Assembly (NCBI RefSeq): GCF_018688155.1
Contig: NZ_CP061312.1
Span: forward strand, 930,001 to 994,000
DNA: 64,000 nucleotides
Reading direction: 5' to 3'
Origin: Polynucleobacter sp. AP-Sving-400A-A2
GTDB taxonomy: Bacteria > Pseudomonadota > Gammaproteobacteria > Burkholderiales > Burkholderiaceae
Of the stretch, positions 47,468 through 61,924 are shown piece after piece; the stretch's first letter is position 1, and the number at the start of each line of letters is the position of its first letter. The position numbers and the translations under genes are program-made. The notes below the pieces were generated by a model. It did not search any database and was not told where the DNA came from. It worked only from the letters and a program-made list of their open reading frames with translations.

Positions 47468-48433
47468 ATGAACGAATTACTTGTATTTATATGTGATGGT
47501 GCCCCGGTTCGCGGGGAGATTGTTTCTATTAGCAGTGCTTGGCAGGCAGTATTAGAGCGTCGTAATGACCCCCCTGTAGTCAGGCGAATCCTGGGTGATT
47601 TTGTGGGTGCAGCGACCCTGTTGAGCGCCAGCCTCAAATTTGATGGGACGCTGATTATTCAGGCTCAAAGTAAAGGCCCCATTCAGCTTTTGGTGGTTGA
47701 GTGCAAGTCCGACCTGACCATGCGAGCTACCGTAAAGCTATCTGTAGTCCCCGCCAGCATTGATCCTAACGCCACTCTGGGAGAATTATTAGATGCCGAC
47801 AATACTGGGCGTCTAGTAATCACCCTAGACCCATCTGACCGTCAACCAGGTCAAGCGCCCTACCAAGGGATCGTGGCGCTTCAAGAGCACCGCGGTACTG
47901 TTATCAAGCCTGTTACCAGCGCTGCCGAAGCGATTGCTCTTTACATGCAAAACTCAGAACAATTGGACACTCGCATTTGGCTTGCATCCAATGACACCCA
48001 TGTCGGTGGATTACTGTTGCAACGCTTGCCAGATTCAGGGGGTCATGCCCATCTCGATCCTCAACTTGCCGCTGAAGGCTGGACCAGAATTCAGACGCTG
48101 GGTGAAACCATTACCAATGAAGAGTTACTCACGCTTTCACCGGACACAATCCTTCGCCGGCTATTTCTGGAAGAGTCCACTGAAAGCGGTGTCCGAAGCT
48201 TCCCGCCTCGCCCTATTCGCTTTAGCTGCCGCTGTTCACGCACCAAGGTGGCCGATATTCTCAGGATGTTAGGTGAAGGAGAAGTTGAAAGCATTCTTGC
48301 AGAGCAAGGGGCAGTAGAAACTGAGTGCGATTTTTGTGCAAAGGCCTATCGCTTTGATGCGGTTGATTGTAGGCAGGTCTTTAAAACAGACTTATTGGCA
48401 GATGCTACGAGACCACCCTCTAGTGGGCATTAA
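47468..48433 (+). CDS. hslO: Redox-regulated chaperone Hsp33
   Basis: A cytoplasmic holdase activated by oxidation. The 321 residues end in the redox switch zinc site: FSCRCSR, then 30 residues later ECDFCAKAY, giving CxC and CxxC. The N-terminal domain has RRILGDFVGAATLLSASLKF. It is divergent from gltX by about 77 bp. Confidence 0.95.
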   Translation: MNELLVFICDGAPVRGEIVSISSAWQAVLERRNDPPVVRRILGDFVGAATLLSASLKFDGTLIIQAQSKGPIQLLVVECKSDLTMRATVKLSVVPASIDPNATLGELLDADNTGRLVITLDPSDRQPGQAPYQGIVALQEHRGTVIKPVTSAAEAIALYMQNSEQLDTRIWLASNDTHVGGLLLQRLPDSGGHAHLDPQLAAEGWTRIQTLGETITNEELLTLSPDTILRRLFLEESTESGVRSFPPRPIRFSCRCSRTKVADILRMLGEGEVESILAEQGAVETECDFCAKAYRFDAVDCRQVFKTDLLADATRPPSSGH

Positions 48434-48440
48434 GCAATTT

Positions 48441-48483
48441 TATGGCTCAGTTATTGCTCAGCTATTGCTCAGTTATTACTTAG
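48441..48483. repeat. Imperfect 11-bp tandem repeat
   Basis: About four copies of a unit close to TTATTGCTCAG (TATGGCTCAG, TTATTGCTCAG, CTATTGCTCAG, TTATTACTTAG). It fills the gap between the hslO stop and the ftsB stop. Confidence 0.8.
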
Positions 48484-48810
48484 TTACTGTTTCGTTGCAG
48501 TAGGCTTTACGCCATCAGCAGCATTCGAGGCAGATTTTTCGCTTGGTAGGATTTGTACAAAGAATTCACCCTCTTTAAGCATGCCATGCTCTACCCGAGC
48601 CCGCTCTTCAATCGCGCGGGTACCATCTTTTAAGTCCTTCACATCACCAGTGAGTTTGGCATTACGCAAACTCAACAGACTATTTTTAGCCTGCTGCAAC
48701 TCAAGCTGCTTCTCCATCTCGTACACCTTCAGCCATCCACCCTTACCCAGCCAAAGTGGGTACTGTATTGCAATTAGCAATAGCAGCATTGAGTAGATGA
48801 CAAGGCGCAT
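48484..48810 (-). CDS. ftsB: Cell division protein FtsB
   Basis: A 108-residue divisome protein: one N-terminal transmembrane helix (about 3-20, including [17 protein letters not shown]), then a coiled coil ([27 protein letters not shown]) and the [16 protein letters not shown] segment seen in FtsB. It binds FtsL and FtsQ at the septum. It is 18 bp after eno, the usual arrangement. Confidence 0.93.
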   Translation of the reverse strand: MRLVIYSMLLLLIAIQYPLWLGKGGWLKVYEMEKQLELQQAKNSLLSLRNAKLTGDVKDLKDGTRAIEERARVEHGMLKEGEFFVQILPSEKSASNAADGVKPTATKQ

Positions 48811-48828
48811 GAGCTAGCTAGTTTGTGA

Positions 48829-50130
<1,302 letters not shown>

Positions 50131-50148
50131 TTAAATGAATATGGGGTA

Positions 50149-51012
50149 TTACTTAAAGCTATCTTCTAAAAATGATCCAGGCTTCTTCACAACGGAGTCA
50201 ACTGCTACTAAAGACTCAAGTAATTCTTTCATGCGGTTCAAGGGCACGGCATTTGGGCCATCAGAAAGTGCTTTAGCTGGATCTGGATGCGTCTCCATAA
50301 ATAGACCGCTGATGCCTACTGCAACAGCAGCACGTGCTAGAACAGGAACAAATTCACGTTGGCCGCCACTGGCATTGCCTTGACCACCAGGAAGCTGCAC
50401 TGAATGGGTGGCATCAAAAACGACTGGCGCCTTTGCTTCACGCAAAATAGCCAAACTACGCATATCAGAAACTAAGTTGTTGTAGCCAAATGAAGCGCCT
50501 CGCTCGCAAACCATAAATTGATCTGGCAGATTGACTTCTTTAGCTGCTGCACGTGCTTTATCGATCACGTTGAGCATTTCATGAGGAGATAAAAATTGCC
50601 CCTTCTTGAAATTCACTGGTTTGCCACTTTGAGCGCAAGCGCGTATGAAATCCGTTTGCCTGCACAAGAAAGCGGGCGTTTGAAGCACATCCACTACTTT
50701 AGATACGGGCTCAATTTCACTAATGTCATGGATGTCGGTCAAGACCGGCACACCGATCTCGCGCTTCACACGGGCCAGAATCTCCAAACCCTTTTCCATA
50801 CCTAAGCCACGGAAAGAAGTTCCAGAGGAGCGATTGGCTTTATCAAAGGAAGACTTATAGATGAATGGAATACCAAGCGCACCGGTAATCTCTTTGAGTT
50901 GACCTGCGATATCCAAGGCGGACTGCTCAGACTCAATGACGCAAGGACCCGCAATCAAAAAGAAGCGATGGTCTAAACCAACATCAAATCCACATAACTT
51001 AAATATGCTCAT
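50149..51012 (-). CDS. kdsA: 3-deoxy-8-phosphooctulonate synthase
   Basis: Makes KDO-8-phosphate from PEP and arabinose-5-phosphate for lipopolysaccharide. The 287 residues contain [45 protein letters not shown] and [13 protein letters not shown]. It sits between pyrG (9 bp) and eno (33 bp). Confidence 0.97.
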   Translation of the reverse strand: MSIFKLCGFDVGLDHRFFLIAGPCVIESEQSALDIAGQLKEITGALGIPFIYKSSFDKANRSSGTSFRGLGMEKGLEILARVKREIGVPVLTDIHDISEIEPVSKVVDVLQTPAFLCRQTDFIRACAQSGKPVNFKKGQFLSPHEMLNVIDKARAAAKEVNLPDQFMVCERGASFGYNNLVSDMRSLAILREAKAPVVFDATHSVQLPGGQGNASGGQREFVPVLARAAVAVGISGLFMETHPDPAKALSDGPNAVPLNRMKELLESLVAVDSVVKKPGSFLEDSFK

Positions 51013-51021
51013 GCGTTTCTC

Positions 51022-53071
<2,050 letters not shown>

Positions 53072-55657
53072 ATGCTAGAAGCCTACAACGCTCAAGTCGC
53101 TGAACGCGCAGCCCTGGGAATTCCGGCCCTCCCCCTTTCTAAAGATCAGACCGCTGAATTAGTAGGTTTGCTTAAAAATCCACCAAAGGGTAAAGAGTCC
53201 GAATTAGTTGAGTTGATTACTCATCGAGTGCCCGCAGGTGTTGATGAGGCAGCGAAGGTTAAAGCGGAGTTTTTGGATGCCATCGCCAAAGGAACAGAGA
53301 AGTCTCCTTTGATTTCACGCATTAAGGCAACTGAGCTCTTGGGTACCATGCTAGGTGGTTACAACATTAAGCCTTTAGTTGAGTTGCTTTCGGATGCTGA
53401 GTGCGCAGGAGCTGCAGCAAATGCATTGAAAAAGACCTTATTGATGTTTGACTACTTCCATGATGTTCAGGAATTGGCAGAAAAAGGCAATGCGCACGGT
53501 AAGGCAGTGATGCAAAGCTGGGCAGATGCTGAATGGTTTACAAGCCGCACAGCTGTTCCAGAAAGTATGAAGCTCACTGTATTTAAAGTGACTGGTGAAA
53601 CCAATACGGATGATTTGTCCCCTGCCCCTGATGCATGGAGCCGTCCAGATATTCCATTGCACGCAACCATCATGTTGAAAAACCCACGTCCAGGTATTGA
53701 GCCAGACGAGGTTGGTGTGCGTGGTCCGATGAAACAAATTGAAGCCCTCCAGAAGAAAGGCAATCAAATCGCCTATGTAGGTGACGTAGTGGGAACTGGA
53801 TCCTCACGTAAATCCGCAACGAACTCCGTGTTGTGGTGGACCGGCAAAGATATTCCCTTCGTTCCAAACAAGCGCTTCGGCGGTGTTTGCTTGGGCAACA
53901 AGATTGCCCCAATATTCTTTAACACGATGGAAGACGCGGGAGCATTGCCAGTAGAGCTCGATGTTTCCGATATGAATATGGGCGACGAAATTGAACTACG
54001 TCCATACGAAGGTAAAGCCTTTAAAAACGGCAAAGAAATTACTTCCTTCTCATTGAAGTCACCAGTCATCCTGGATGAAGTTCGTGCGGGTGGACGCATC
54101 CCTTTGATCGTCGGTCGTGGCCTTACTGCTAAAGCCCGTGCAGCACTGGGCTTACCTGCCTCTACAGAATTCCGTATTCCAGTTAGCCCACCTGATAACA
54201 AAAAAGGCTTTAGCTTGGCACAGAAGATGGTCGGTCGTGCGTGTGGCCTACCTGAGGGTCAAGGCGTTCGCCCAGGTACTTATTGTGAGCCACACATGAC
54301 TACCGTAGGTTCGCAAGACACTACTGGTCCAATGACCCGTGATGAATTAAAAGACCTTGCTTGCTTAGGCTTCTCCGCTGATTTAGTCATGCAATCTTTC
54401 TGTCACACCTCTGCTTATCCAAAGCCAGTAGATATTCGTACTCATCATGAATTACCAGCGTTTATGACTAACCGTGGCGGTGTTTCATTACGCCCAGGTG
54501 ATGGTGTAATTCATAGTTGGTTAAATCGTCTGCTCATGCCAGATACTTGTGGAACTGGTGGCGATAGCCATACTCGCTTTCCCATCGGGATCTCCTTCCC
54601 AGCCGGCTCTGGCTTAGTTGCTTTTGCTGCCGCTACTGGCGTAATGCCTTTGGATATGCCTGAGTCTGTATTGATACGCTTTAAAGGCAAGATGCAACCC
54701 GGCATTACTTTGCGCGATATGGTGAATGCAATTCCTTTGTATGCAATCAAAAAAGGTTTATTAACAGTTGAGAAGCAAGGCAAGAAAAATATTTTCTCTG
54801 GCCGTATTTTAGAAATTGAAGGTCTGCCTGACCTGAAGGTTGAGCAAGCATTTGAATTATCAGACGCCTCAGCTGAACGTTCTGCTGGCGGTTGCGCCGT
54901 TCAATTAAATAAAGAGCCAATTATTGAATACATGCGATCTAACATCACTTTAATGAAGTGGATGATCGCCAATGGCTACGAAGATAAGCGTACTTTAGGC
55001 CGTCGCATCAAAGCAATGGAAGCCTGGATTGCTAAGCCTGAGTTACTTAAGGCAGATGCCGATGCAGACTATGCTGAGATTATCGAAATCGATATGAACG
55101 AGATTAAGGAGCCGATCTTAGCCTGCCCTAACGACCCAGATGATGTGAAGTTCTTATCCGAAGTGTCTGGCGAGAAAATCGACGAGGTATTTATTGGTTC
55201 ATGTATGACTAACATCGGCCACTTCCGCGCTGCTGGTCAAGTTCTTCAGGGCAAAAAGGATATGCCTACACGTCTTTGGATTGCGCCACCAACTAAGATG
55301 GATCAGATGATTCTGACTGAAGAAGGTTATTACGGCATTTTGGGAGCTACTGGTGCTCGTATGGAAACTCCGGGTTGCTCACTCTGCATGGGTAACCAGG
55401 CGCAGATCCGAAAAGGCTCGACAGCAGTTTCTACTTCGACCCGTAATTTCCCGAATCGCTTAGGTATTGATACTCGAGTTTACTTAGCTTCAGCCGAGCT
55501 CTCAGCCGTAGCTGCACTCTTGGGTCGTCTGCCAACTCCGAAAGAATATTTCGAGCAAGTGGAGTCCTTAAATGCTAAGGCTGGCGAAGTTTATAAGTAT
55601 ATGAACTTCGACAAGATTAAGTCATTTAGCGATGTTGCTGACACAGTCACAATTTGA
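53072..55657 (+). CDS. acnB: Aconitate hydratase B
   Basis: Interconverts citrate and isocitrate in the TCA cycle; related enzymes also act on 2-methylcitrate. The 861 residues follow the AcnB layout: N-terminal HEAT-like domain (1-160), swivel domain with [25 protein letters not shown], then the core with [12 protein letters not shown]. The cluster Cys are in [11 protein letters not shown] and CSLCMGNQ. The start ATG has AGGAAA 7 nt upstream. The gene is monocistronic, with a strong terminator after it. Confidence 0.97.
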   Translation: MLEAYNAQVAERAALGIPALPLSKDQTAELVGLLKNPPKGKESELVELITHRVPAGVDEAAKVKAEFLDAIAKGTEKSPLISRIKATELLGTMLGGYNIKPLVELLSDAECAGAAANALKKTLLMFDYFHDVQELAEKGNAHGKAVMQSWADAEWFTSRTAVPESMKLTVFKVTGETNTDDLSPAPDAWSRPDIPLHATIMLKNPRPGIEPDEVGVRGPMKQIEALQKKGNQIAYVGDVVGTGSSRKSATNSVLWWTGKDIPFVPNKRFGGVCLGNKIAPIFFNTMEDAGALPVELDVSDMNMGDEIELRPYEGKAFKNGKEITSFSLKSPVILDEVRAGGRIPLIVGRGLTAKARAALGLPASTEFRIPVSPPDNKKGFSLAQKMVGRACGLPEGQGVRPGTYCEPHMTTVGSQDTTGPMTRDELKDLACLGFSADLVMQSFCHTSAYPKPVDIRTHHELPAFMTNRGGVSLRPGDGVIHSWLNRLLMPDTCGTGGDSHTRFPIGISFPAGSGLVAFAAATGVMPLDMPESVLIRFKGKMQPGITLRDMVNAIPLYAIKKGLLTVEKQGKKNIFSGRILEIEGLPDLKVEQAFELSDASAERSAGGCAVQLNKEPIIEYMRSNITLMKWMIANGYEDKRTLGRRIKAMEAWIAKPELLKADADADYAEIIEIDMNEIKEPILACPNDPDDVKFLSEVSGEKIDEVFIGSCMTNIGHFRAAGQVLQGKKDMPTRLWIAPPTKMDQMILTEEGYYGILGATGARMETPGCSLCMGNQAQIRKGSTAVSTSTRNFPNRLGIDTRVYLASAELSAVAALLGRLPTPKEYFEQVESLNAKAGEVYKYMNFDKIKSFSDVADTVTI

Positions 55658-55686
55658 GTCATATCTTCCCTGAATCTTAGGACAAC

Positions 55687-55716
55687 AAAAAAGGCGATCA
55701 GTTGATCGCCTTTTTT
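55687..55716. terminator. Strong bidirectional terminator
   Basis: A perfect 14-bp stem, AAAAAAGGCGATCA paired with TGATCGCCTTTTTT across a GT loop, between the converging acnB and spermidine-synthase-like genes. A/T runs on both flanks allow function in each direction. Confidence 0.95.
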
Positions 55717-55731
55717 CTTATTTAACTTTCC

Positions 55732-56508
55732 TTAAATAAATAGTTTATTTTCTTGATGCGCATTTTCACGATTCAATCCAGATACCCAGGTATTGGTTGG
55801 TAAGTCCGTTTTTTGCATAATCAGCTTGGCGCGCTGTGAAACCTCTTTCCACTCCACATCGAGTTGTGGACCTTTAAAGGCAATTGCAACAACATTGCAA
55901 TCATGCGATTCTGGAAATAAGAGCACTCGGTTATCAAATGCTTCGCAAATGTTATTGAGATTAATATTAAAACTCTTATGGCGAGAGAATAAATTCACCG
56001 TTAATACGCCTGGCGATCTCAGGATATCAAAACAGCCCTTATAAAAGTCTAAGGAACTTGCAGATGGGCCATCACATATTGCATCATAAAGGTCGACTTG
56101 GACTGCATCATAGTGATTTTGATATTTAGCATTCTTCACAAAGGCTTTTGCATCAACCTGAAGAGTCTCAAGACGCCTATCATCAGATGGCGTGAAGAAC
56201 ATACTTCTAGCAGAAACAATCACAGCAGGATTGAGCTCAACTACGGTGGTTTTGACCGCAGGACAATAGCGATGCGCAAACTTAGTCAGAGCGCCGGTGC
56301 CAAGGCCAAGTTGAGCAATGCGCATACCTGGCTTTGTCTCTAGAAACAATAACCAGGCCATCATCTGCTGGTTGTATTCCAGATAAATCTCATCCGGGTC
56401 GCGGATGCGCATGGCGCCTTGAATCAACTCACTACCAAAATGCAAGTAACGAACCCCACCACTCTCGGAAAACGTCACTGGCTCCATAGCCATGGATATG
56501 TCTGCCAT
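55732..56508 (-). CDS. Spermidine-synthase-like methyltransferase-fold protein
   Basis: A 258-residue Rossmann-fold protein. Motif I is MRIAQLGLGTGALTKFAHRY, followed by VVELNPAVI and the acidic VDLYDAI, as in spermidine synthase relatives. The putrescine site is not clearly kept, so aminopropyl transfer is uncertain. It starts 3 bp after the purL stop and ends at the shared terminator. Confidence 0.8.
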   Translation of the reverse strand: MADISMAMEPVTFSESGGVRYLHFGSELIQGAMRIRDPDEIYLEYNQQMMAWLLFLETKPGMRIAQLGLGTGALTKFAHRYCPAVKTTVVELNPAVIVSARSMFFTPSDDRRLETLQVDAKAFVKNAKYQNHYDAVQVDLYDAICDGPSASSLDFYKGCFDILRSPGVLTVNLFSRHKSFNINLNNICEAFDNRVLLFPESHDCNVVAIAFKGPQLDVEWKEVSQRAKLIMQKTDLPTNTWVSGLNRENAHQENKLFI

Positions 56509-56511
56509 TAA

Positions 56512-59500
56512 TTATTTAGCCCAGACTCTCGCATTGCGGAATAGGCGCATCCAAGGACTCGCTCCATCAGGATTGTCCAGCCATTCTTTTGGTGCCCAGC
56601 TCATCTGCACGGTCCTGAATACGCGCTCAGGATGCGGCATCATCACGGTAAATCGACCATCTGGCGTAGTAACTCCTGTCAGACCACCAGGCGAGCCATT
56701 CGGGTTCATTGGGTAGATTTCGGTTGGGCTGCCTTGGTGATCTACAAAACGTAAAGCAGCTAACCCTTGTTTCTGTAAAACTTCTAAGCTACCCTGCTGG
56801 CTAAAGTTAGCAAAGCCTTCGCCGTGCGCAATAGCAATCGGCAACTGACTGCCTGTCATGCCTTGTGTAAATATAGAGGGTGAGGCCATCACCTCAGCCA
56901 TCACCAAGCGGGCTTCATATTGCTCAGACTGATTGCGCGTAAATTTAGGCCAAGCCTCTGCACCAGGAATAATTCCAGCTAAATTACTCATCATTTGGCA
57001 ACCATTACAAACACCTAGCGCAAAGCTATCCTGGCGCCCAAAGAATGCGGAGAACTGATCACGCAGTTGACTGTTAAATAGAATCGTCTTAGCCCAGCCC
57101 TCACCTGCACCCAATACATCTCCGTAGCTAAATCCGCCACAGGCAATCAGACCACGGAAATCACTCAACTTGGATTTACCAGAAAGTAAATCTGACATAT
57201 GCACGTCATAGCTATCAAAACCAGCCCAGTTCATAGCATATGCCATCTCCACATGGGAGTTAACGCCCTGCTCGCGCAAGATAGCCACTTTAGGTCGAAC
57301 ATTCTGGTTGATGAATGGCGCCGCCACATCATTTGCAATATCAAACGTTAACTTGGGAGACATTCCTGCGTCAGCAATATTATCGAGTAATGAAAACTCG
57401 CTATCAGCACAGTCTGGGTTATCGCGTAAGCGCGCAATCTGATAGCTGGTGTTAGCCCACATCTTTTGAAGTACTTCACGTGGCTCTGCAAAGATATTCT
57501 TAGCATCACGCCAAATTTCAATACGGCCATTGTTATTTGTCTTTGCAATCACATGACTGTAAGCACTGAGATTTAACTTTCGTAGAACGGCAAATACGGC
57601 ATCACGATCCGCTTTACGAATCTGAATCACTGCGCCAAGCTCTTCGTTAAATAAGGCGCGCATAGTCTGTTCATGACGAAGTCCAGAAACTTGCTCTGCC
57701 CAATTCTTAGCATCACCCCAATCAGCCTCTTGCCCAACATCAACAGCAATCATGTCGACATTGATGGAAATGCCAGTATGTGATGCAAAAGCCATCTCTG
57801 CGATACAAGCAAATAAACCACCATCGGAACGATCGTGATATGCCAGTAATTGATTATCTTTACGGAACTCGATGATCGCGGCGGCTAAAGCCTTGAGGTC
57901 TTCTGGGTGATCTACATTGGGGGCTGATTTACCAGACTGATTGAGTACTTGAGCTAGGATGCTTCCAGCCATACGGTTTTTACCCCGGCCCAAATCAATC
58001 AGAATTAATTCAGTTTCTAAGGCTACGCCTGACTCATCTTGGAGTTTGAGCAAAGGCGTTGTTGTTTTGCGAACGTCTTGAACTGCTGCAAAAGCAGAGA
58101 TGATAAGTGAAACGGGTGAAACCACTTTTTTAGCTTGATCACCCTCTTGCCAGGCTGTTGCCATGGATAAGGAGTCTTTGCCAACCGGAATAGAAATTCC
58201 CAGCGCTGGACATAAATCCATACCAATCGCTTTAACTGAGTCGTATAGCTTTGCATCTTCACCGGGCGAGCCACAAGCAGCCATCCAGTTAGCAGAGAGC
58301 TTCACGTCCTCTAAGCGTCGAATATCTGCAGCCAATAAATTGGTAATAGCTTCACCTACAGCCATTTTGGCGGCAGCTGGAGCATCGATCACGGCTAATG
58401 GAGTGCGCTCACCCATCGACATTGCTTCACCGCGATAGCCTTTGTAATCCATCAAGGTGACGGCACAATCAGCCACAGGCACTTGCCAAGGACCTACAAA
58501 TGGATCGCGCGAGTTAAGGCCGCCAACGGTACGGTCACCGATAGTGATTAAAAAAGACTTGCTGGCAACAGTAGGTTGCTGTAGAACCCAAGCAATACAT
58601 TGCGCTAGATCAGCGTCAGTGACATCCAACTCTTCAAAAGCTTGAGCAACGCGTTTCACGTTACGATGCATGCGTGGAGGCTTCCCAAGCAATACTTCCA
58701 TTGGCATATCAATTGGCATAGCAGCATCACTACCAACAACTTCTTTGCTATCACTTAACTGCAGTTGACGCTCTGTGGTGGCTTCACCAACTACTGCGAA
58801 TGGACAACGCTCACGTTCACATAAAGATTTGAAAAGCTCTAGGTCTTTAGCCTCAATTGCCAGGACATAGCGTTCTTGAGATTCGTTGCACCAAATTTCT
58901 GCAGGGCTCATGCCGCTTTCTTCTAGCGGTACTTTACGTAATTGAAATTGCGCACCCAAACCTGCGCCATCAGCAAGCTCTGGGAATGCATTAGATACTC
59001 CACCAGCACCCACGTCATGAATCGAAACAATCGGGTTGTTCGTGCCCATGGCGATACAAGAGTTAATCACCTCTTGCGCGCGACGTTCCATTTCTGGATT
59101 ACCGCGCTGGACTGAATCAAAATCTAAATCTGCCGTGTTAGTACCGGTCGCAACAGAGCTACCCGTTGCGCCACCCATACCAATACGCATACCAGGGCCA
59201 CCCAATTGAATAAATAAGTGCCCTGCTTTAATTTGTTTCTTTGCTGTGTGAATGGAATCGATGCTACCAATACCACCCGCAATCATGATGGGTTTGTGAT
59301 AGCCGCGACGAACACCCTCTAGGGTTTGCTCGAATACGCGGAAATAACCACCCAGAATAGGGCGGCCGAATTCATTATTAAATGCAGCACCACCCAAAGG
59401 ACCATCAATCATGATTTGGAGTGGTGTAGCGATGCGCTCAGGTTTACCGTATTTTTCGACTTCCCATGGTAAGTCAGTGCCAGGAATATTGAGGTTGGAT

Positions 59501-60546
59501 ACAGTGAAGCCAGTGAGGCCCGCTTTAGGGCGTCCACCAACACCTGTTGCACCCTCATCTCGAATCTCACCACCAGCACCAGTAGATGCCCCTTGGAATG
59601 GCGCAATTGCTGTTGGGTGATTGTGTGTCTCCACCTTCATCAAGGTATGCACAAGGCGCATATCTTTTTCGTAGCGACGATCTTGACCCTTAGCCGACCA
59701 GGTTTCTGATTCAGCCCCCACCATCACCGCTGAGTTATCAGAGTAGGCCACGATGGTACCTTCAGGTTGAAGTTGATGCGTATTGCGAATCATCGCAAAC
59801 AGGGATTTTTCCTGATCATCTCCATCAATCGTCCAGCTAGAATTAAATATCTTGTGACGGCAATGCTCACTGTTTGCCTGAGCAAACATAATCAACTCAA
59901 CATCACTCGGATTGCGCTCTAAGCGTATAAAGTTCTCAACTAGATAAAGCACTTCATCTTCAGATAGAGCAAGGCCTAAATCCTGATTGGCTTTATCTAA
60001 TGCCGCTCTACCCTCAGTAAGTACAGGAATGCGCACAAAAGGTTTGTCGGCAAGAGATTGGTACAAAGCGCTTGCTTCATTAATGTCGCCAATAACAACT
60101 TCCGTCATCCGATCATGAAGAGCAGCTAATACCTGTTGCTCTTGTTGCGCATTGAGTGATTTTTTACTTTGCCAAGCATATTGAATACCGCGTTCAATGC
60201 GTAGAATGTGAAGACCGCACTGACGAGCGATATCCGTAGCTTTACTAGCCCATGGAGAAACTGTTCCGAAGCGGGGAATTGAAATCGCAGCTTGTTTGTC
60301 AGCGGCCTTACTAAATATGAAACCACCATCCTTTATTTTCGATACGAAAGGCTGGCCGTAAGTCAGCAGACTTTCGAGCACCTCTCTGTCTTTGGCAGTG
60401 AGTTCAGACTCAGACCAAATGAAATGAAGGTATTGAGCCTCAATGGACTCAAATTGAATTCCTTGGGTTGCGAGCGAAGCTAAAAGTCGCTGTTGACGGA
60501 AGGCAGAAAGGGCATTTGCCCCGGGCAAGCAACAGAATGATGACAT
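56512..60546 (-). CDS. purL: Phosphoribosylformylglycinamidine synthase
   Basis: Makes FGAM from FGAR, ATP and glutamine in purine synthesis. It is the large single-chain form with 1344 residues. Visible are the N-terminal PurS-like domain, two AIRS-type halves ([21 protein letters not shown]; later [20 protein letters not shown]) and a C-terminal glutaminase with nucleophile in [13 protein letters not shown] and final HPERVFR. It precedes the spermidine-synthase-like gene. Confidence 0.98.
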   Translation of the reverse strand: MSSFCCLPGANALSAFRQQRLLASLATQGIQFESIEAQYLHFIWSESELTAKDREVLESLLTYGQPFVSKIKDGGFIFSKAADKQAAISIPRFGTVSPWASKATDIARQCGLHILRIERGIQYAWQSKKSLNAQQEQQVLAALHDRMTEVVIGDINEASALYQSLADKPFVRIPVLTEGRAALDKANQDLGLALSEDEVLYLVENFIRLERNPSDVELIMFAQANSEHCRHKIFNSSWTIDGDDQEKSLFAMIRNTHQLQPEGTIVAYSDNSAVMVGAESETWSAKGQDRRYEKDMRLVHTLMKVETHNHPTAIAPFQGASTGAGGEIRDEGATGVGGRPKAGLTGFTVSNLNIPGTDLPWEVEKYGKPERIATPLQIMIDGPLGGAAFNNEFGRPILGGYFRVFEQTLEGVRRGYHKPIMIAGGIGSIDSIHTAKKQIKAGHLFIQLGGPGMRIGMGGATGSSVATGTNTADLDFDSVQRGNPEMERRAQEVINSCIAMGTNNPIVSIHDVGAGGVSNAFPELADGAGLGAQFQLRKVPLEESGMSPAEIWCNESQERYVLAIEAKDLELFKSLCERERCPFAVVGEATTERQLQLSDSKEVVGSDAAMPIDMPMEVLLGKPPRMHRNVKRVAQAFEELDVTDADLAQCIAWVLQQPTVASKSFLITIGDRTVGGLNSRDPFVGPWQVPVADCAVTLMDYKGYRGEAMSMGERTPLAVIDAPAAAKMAVGEAITNLLAADIRRLEDVKLSANWMAACGSPGEDAKLYDSVKAIGMDLCPALGISIPVGKDSLSMATAWQEGDQAKKVVSPVSLIISAFAAVQDVRKTTTPLLKLQDESGVALETELILIDLGRGKNRMAGSILAQVLNQSGKSAPNVDHPEDLKALAAAIIEFRKDNQLLAYHDRSDGGLFACIAEMAFASHTGISINVDMIAVDVGQEADWGDAKNWAEQVSGLRHEQTMRALFNEELGAVIQIRKADRDAVFAVLRKLNLSAYSHVIAKTNNNGRIEIWRDAKNIFAEPREVLQKMWANTSYQIARLRDNPDCADSEFSLLDNIADAGMSPKLTFDIANDVAAPFINQNVRPKVAILREQGVNSHVEMAYAMNWAGFDSYDVHMSDLLSGKSKLSDFRGLIACGGFSYGDVLGAGEGWAKTILFNSQLRDQFSAFFGRQDSFALGVCNGCQMMSNLAGIIPGAEAWPKFTRNQSEQYEARLVMAEVMASPSIFTQGMTGSQLPIAIAHGEGFANFSQQGSLEVLQKQGLAALRFVDHQGSPTEIYPMNPNGSPGGLTGVTTPDGRFTVMMPHPERVFRTVQMSWAPKEWLDNPDGASPWMRLFRNARVWAK

Positions 60547-60567
60547 GCCAAGATTATAAGGTTTTGA

Positions 60568-61248
60568 TTAAGCCAATCGTCCGCCATGCAGGCTCAATTG
60601 GCGTCCACACCGAGCAGCCAAGGCTGGATCATGGGTTACCAAAACAAGCGTTGAGGAATTCTCCCGATTTAGCTCAAAAAGAAGCTCAATCACCCTATTT
60701 CCGCTAGCCTCATCTAAGCTTCCGGTAGGCTCGTCAGCAAATAGAATAGCCGGCTTATTAATAAAGGCTCGTGCTAGTGCCACACGCTGCTGCTCTCCCC
60801 CAGAAAGAGTTTTGGGAAAATGATTGGTCCTCGGAGTTAAGCCGACTTTTTCTAGCCATTCTAGGGCGGACAGTTGAGCTTTAGCTTGGGATATCCCAGC
60901 AATCTCCAGCGGGAGCATCACATTCTCTAGGGCGGTCAGGTGAGGTAAGAGCTGAAATGATTGAAAAACAAAGCCAACAAACTGACCGCGTAAACGTGCC
61001 CTGCCGCCCTCATCGAGCAAGTTCAAGCTTTGCCCCATAAGGTCAATTTGTCCCGCGCTTGGTAGGTCTAGTCCAGCCAGTAGGCTTAATAAAGTACTTT
61101 TTCCAGAGCCCGAGGCCCCCACAATGGCGACGCTTTCGCCTTGCTCGATCTGAAAGCTCAGGTCGTGCAAAATACTCAGGTTGCCATCAGCCGTGTTAAC
61201 CAGCTTGCTTACCCGATCGGCAACAATGGAATTAGACTGTTTGTTCAT
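60568..61248 (-). CDS. ABC transporter ATP-binding protein (LolD/YbbA-like)
   Basis: A 226-residue ATPase: Walker A GASGSGKST (about 39-47), Q-loop VFQSFQLLP, signature LSGGEQQRVALARA, Walker B AILFADEPTGSLDE and switch His in VTHDP. It belongs to the MacB/LolD group. It is divergent from the TesA-like gene, as ybbA is from tesA in E. coli, but no ybbP-type permease gene is present here. Confidence 0.9.
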   Translation of the reverse strand: MNKQSNSIVADRVSKLVNTADGNLSILHDLSFQIEQGESVAIVGASGSGKSTLLSLLAGLDLPSAGQIDLMGQSLNLLDEGGRARLRGQFVGFVFQSFQLLPHLTALENVMLPLEIAGISQAKAQLSALEWLEKVGLTPRTNHFPKTLSGGEQQRVALARAFINKPAILFADEPTGSLDEASGNRVIELLFELNRENSSTLVLVTHDPALAARCGRQLSLHGGRLA

Positions 61249-61272
61249 GTGAAAATTTTCAAGAATGGAAAA

Positions 61273-61923
61273 ATGCAGACTCAGCTTTTAATCGCCAATA
61301 AATTCATTACAGGTCTATTTTGCCTCTTAATGAGTATTTGTTCTTGGGCTCAAGTAAAGCCGGTAATTCTGGTGTTAGGCGACAGTCTTTCGGCTGAATA
61401 CGGTCTACCGCGTGGCACAGGCTGGGTAACACTGCTTGAGGGAGAGCTTGCAAAAGAGAAAAGTCCTTGGAGCGTATTTAATGCCAGCATTAGCGGTGAG
61501 ACTAGCTCTGGTGGATTAACTCGCCTTCCTAACCTCTTGAGTCAGAAAAAACCAGGGATTGTCTTGATCGAGTTAGGCGCTAACGATGCCTTGCGTGGCT
61601 TACCTGTAAATCAAACTGAGGCTAATCTACGGCAGATGATTCAGATGAGTAAAAAATCAGGCGCCAAGGTTTTGCTGTGTGGCATTCAGATTCCCTCGAA
61701 CTATGGCCAAACTTATACTAAGCAATTTAAACAGCTCTATCCTCAGATAGCGAATCAAGAGCGAGTGGAGTTGCTGCCCTTTTTCTTAGAGGGCGTTGCC
61801 ACTAAACCAGAGTTATTTCAAGCGGATCGACTACATCCCAACGTAGAGGCGCAAAGCATTATCTTTAAAAACGTATGGGGCTCAATGGCCCCATACAGTA
61901 ACTTGCTGAAAAAACTGCCCTAG
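61273..61923 (+). CDS. tesA: TesA-like GDSL esterase/lysophospholipase, exported
   Basis: A periplasmic SGNH hydrolase. The ATG at 61273 gives 216 residues with a signal peptide (hydrophobic about 11-25, ending near SWAQ). Catalytic blocks are LGDSLSAEYGL (Ser), ISGETSSGG, GANDALRG and DRLHPNVEA (Asp, His). A GTG at 61249 is an alternative start. Its 3' end also encodes the terminator of the converging ppiD gene. Confidence 0.92.
   Translation: MQTQLLIANKFITGLFCLLMSICSWAQVKPVILVLGDSLSAEYGLPRGTGWVTLLEGELAKEKSPWSVFNASISGETSSGGLTRLPNLLSQKKPGIVLIELGANDALRGLPVNQTEANLRQMIQMSKKSGAKVLLCGIQIPSNYGQTYTKQFKQLYPQIANQERVELLPFFLEGVATKPELFQADRLHPNVEAQSIIFKNVWGSMAPYSNLLKKLP
61866..61896 (-). terminator. ppiD terminator embedded in the tesA 3' end
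   Basis: A 9-bp perfect stem GTATGGGGC / GCCCCATAC (61873-61881 with 61888-61896) lies inside the tesA coding sequence. Read on the minus strand it is followed by GTTTTTAAA, a valid U-tract, 28 bp after the ppiD stop. Confidence 0.75.
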
Positions 61924-61924
61924 C

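Noticed and set aside
53438..54201. Long antisense open frames within acnB
   Set aside because: They are shadows of the coding frame produced by codon bias; no start signals or recognisable domains.
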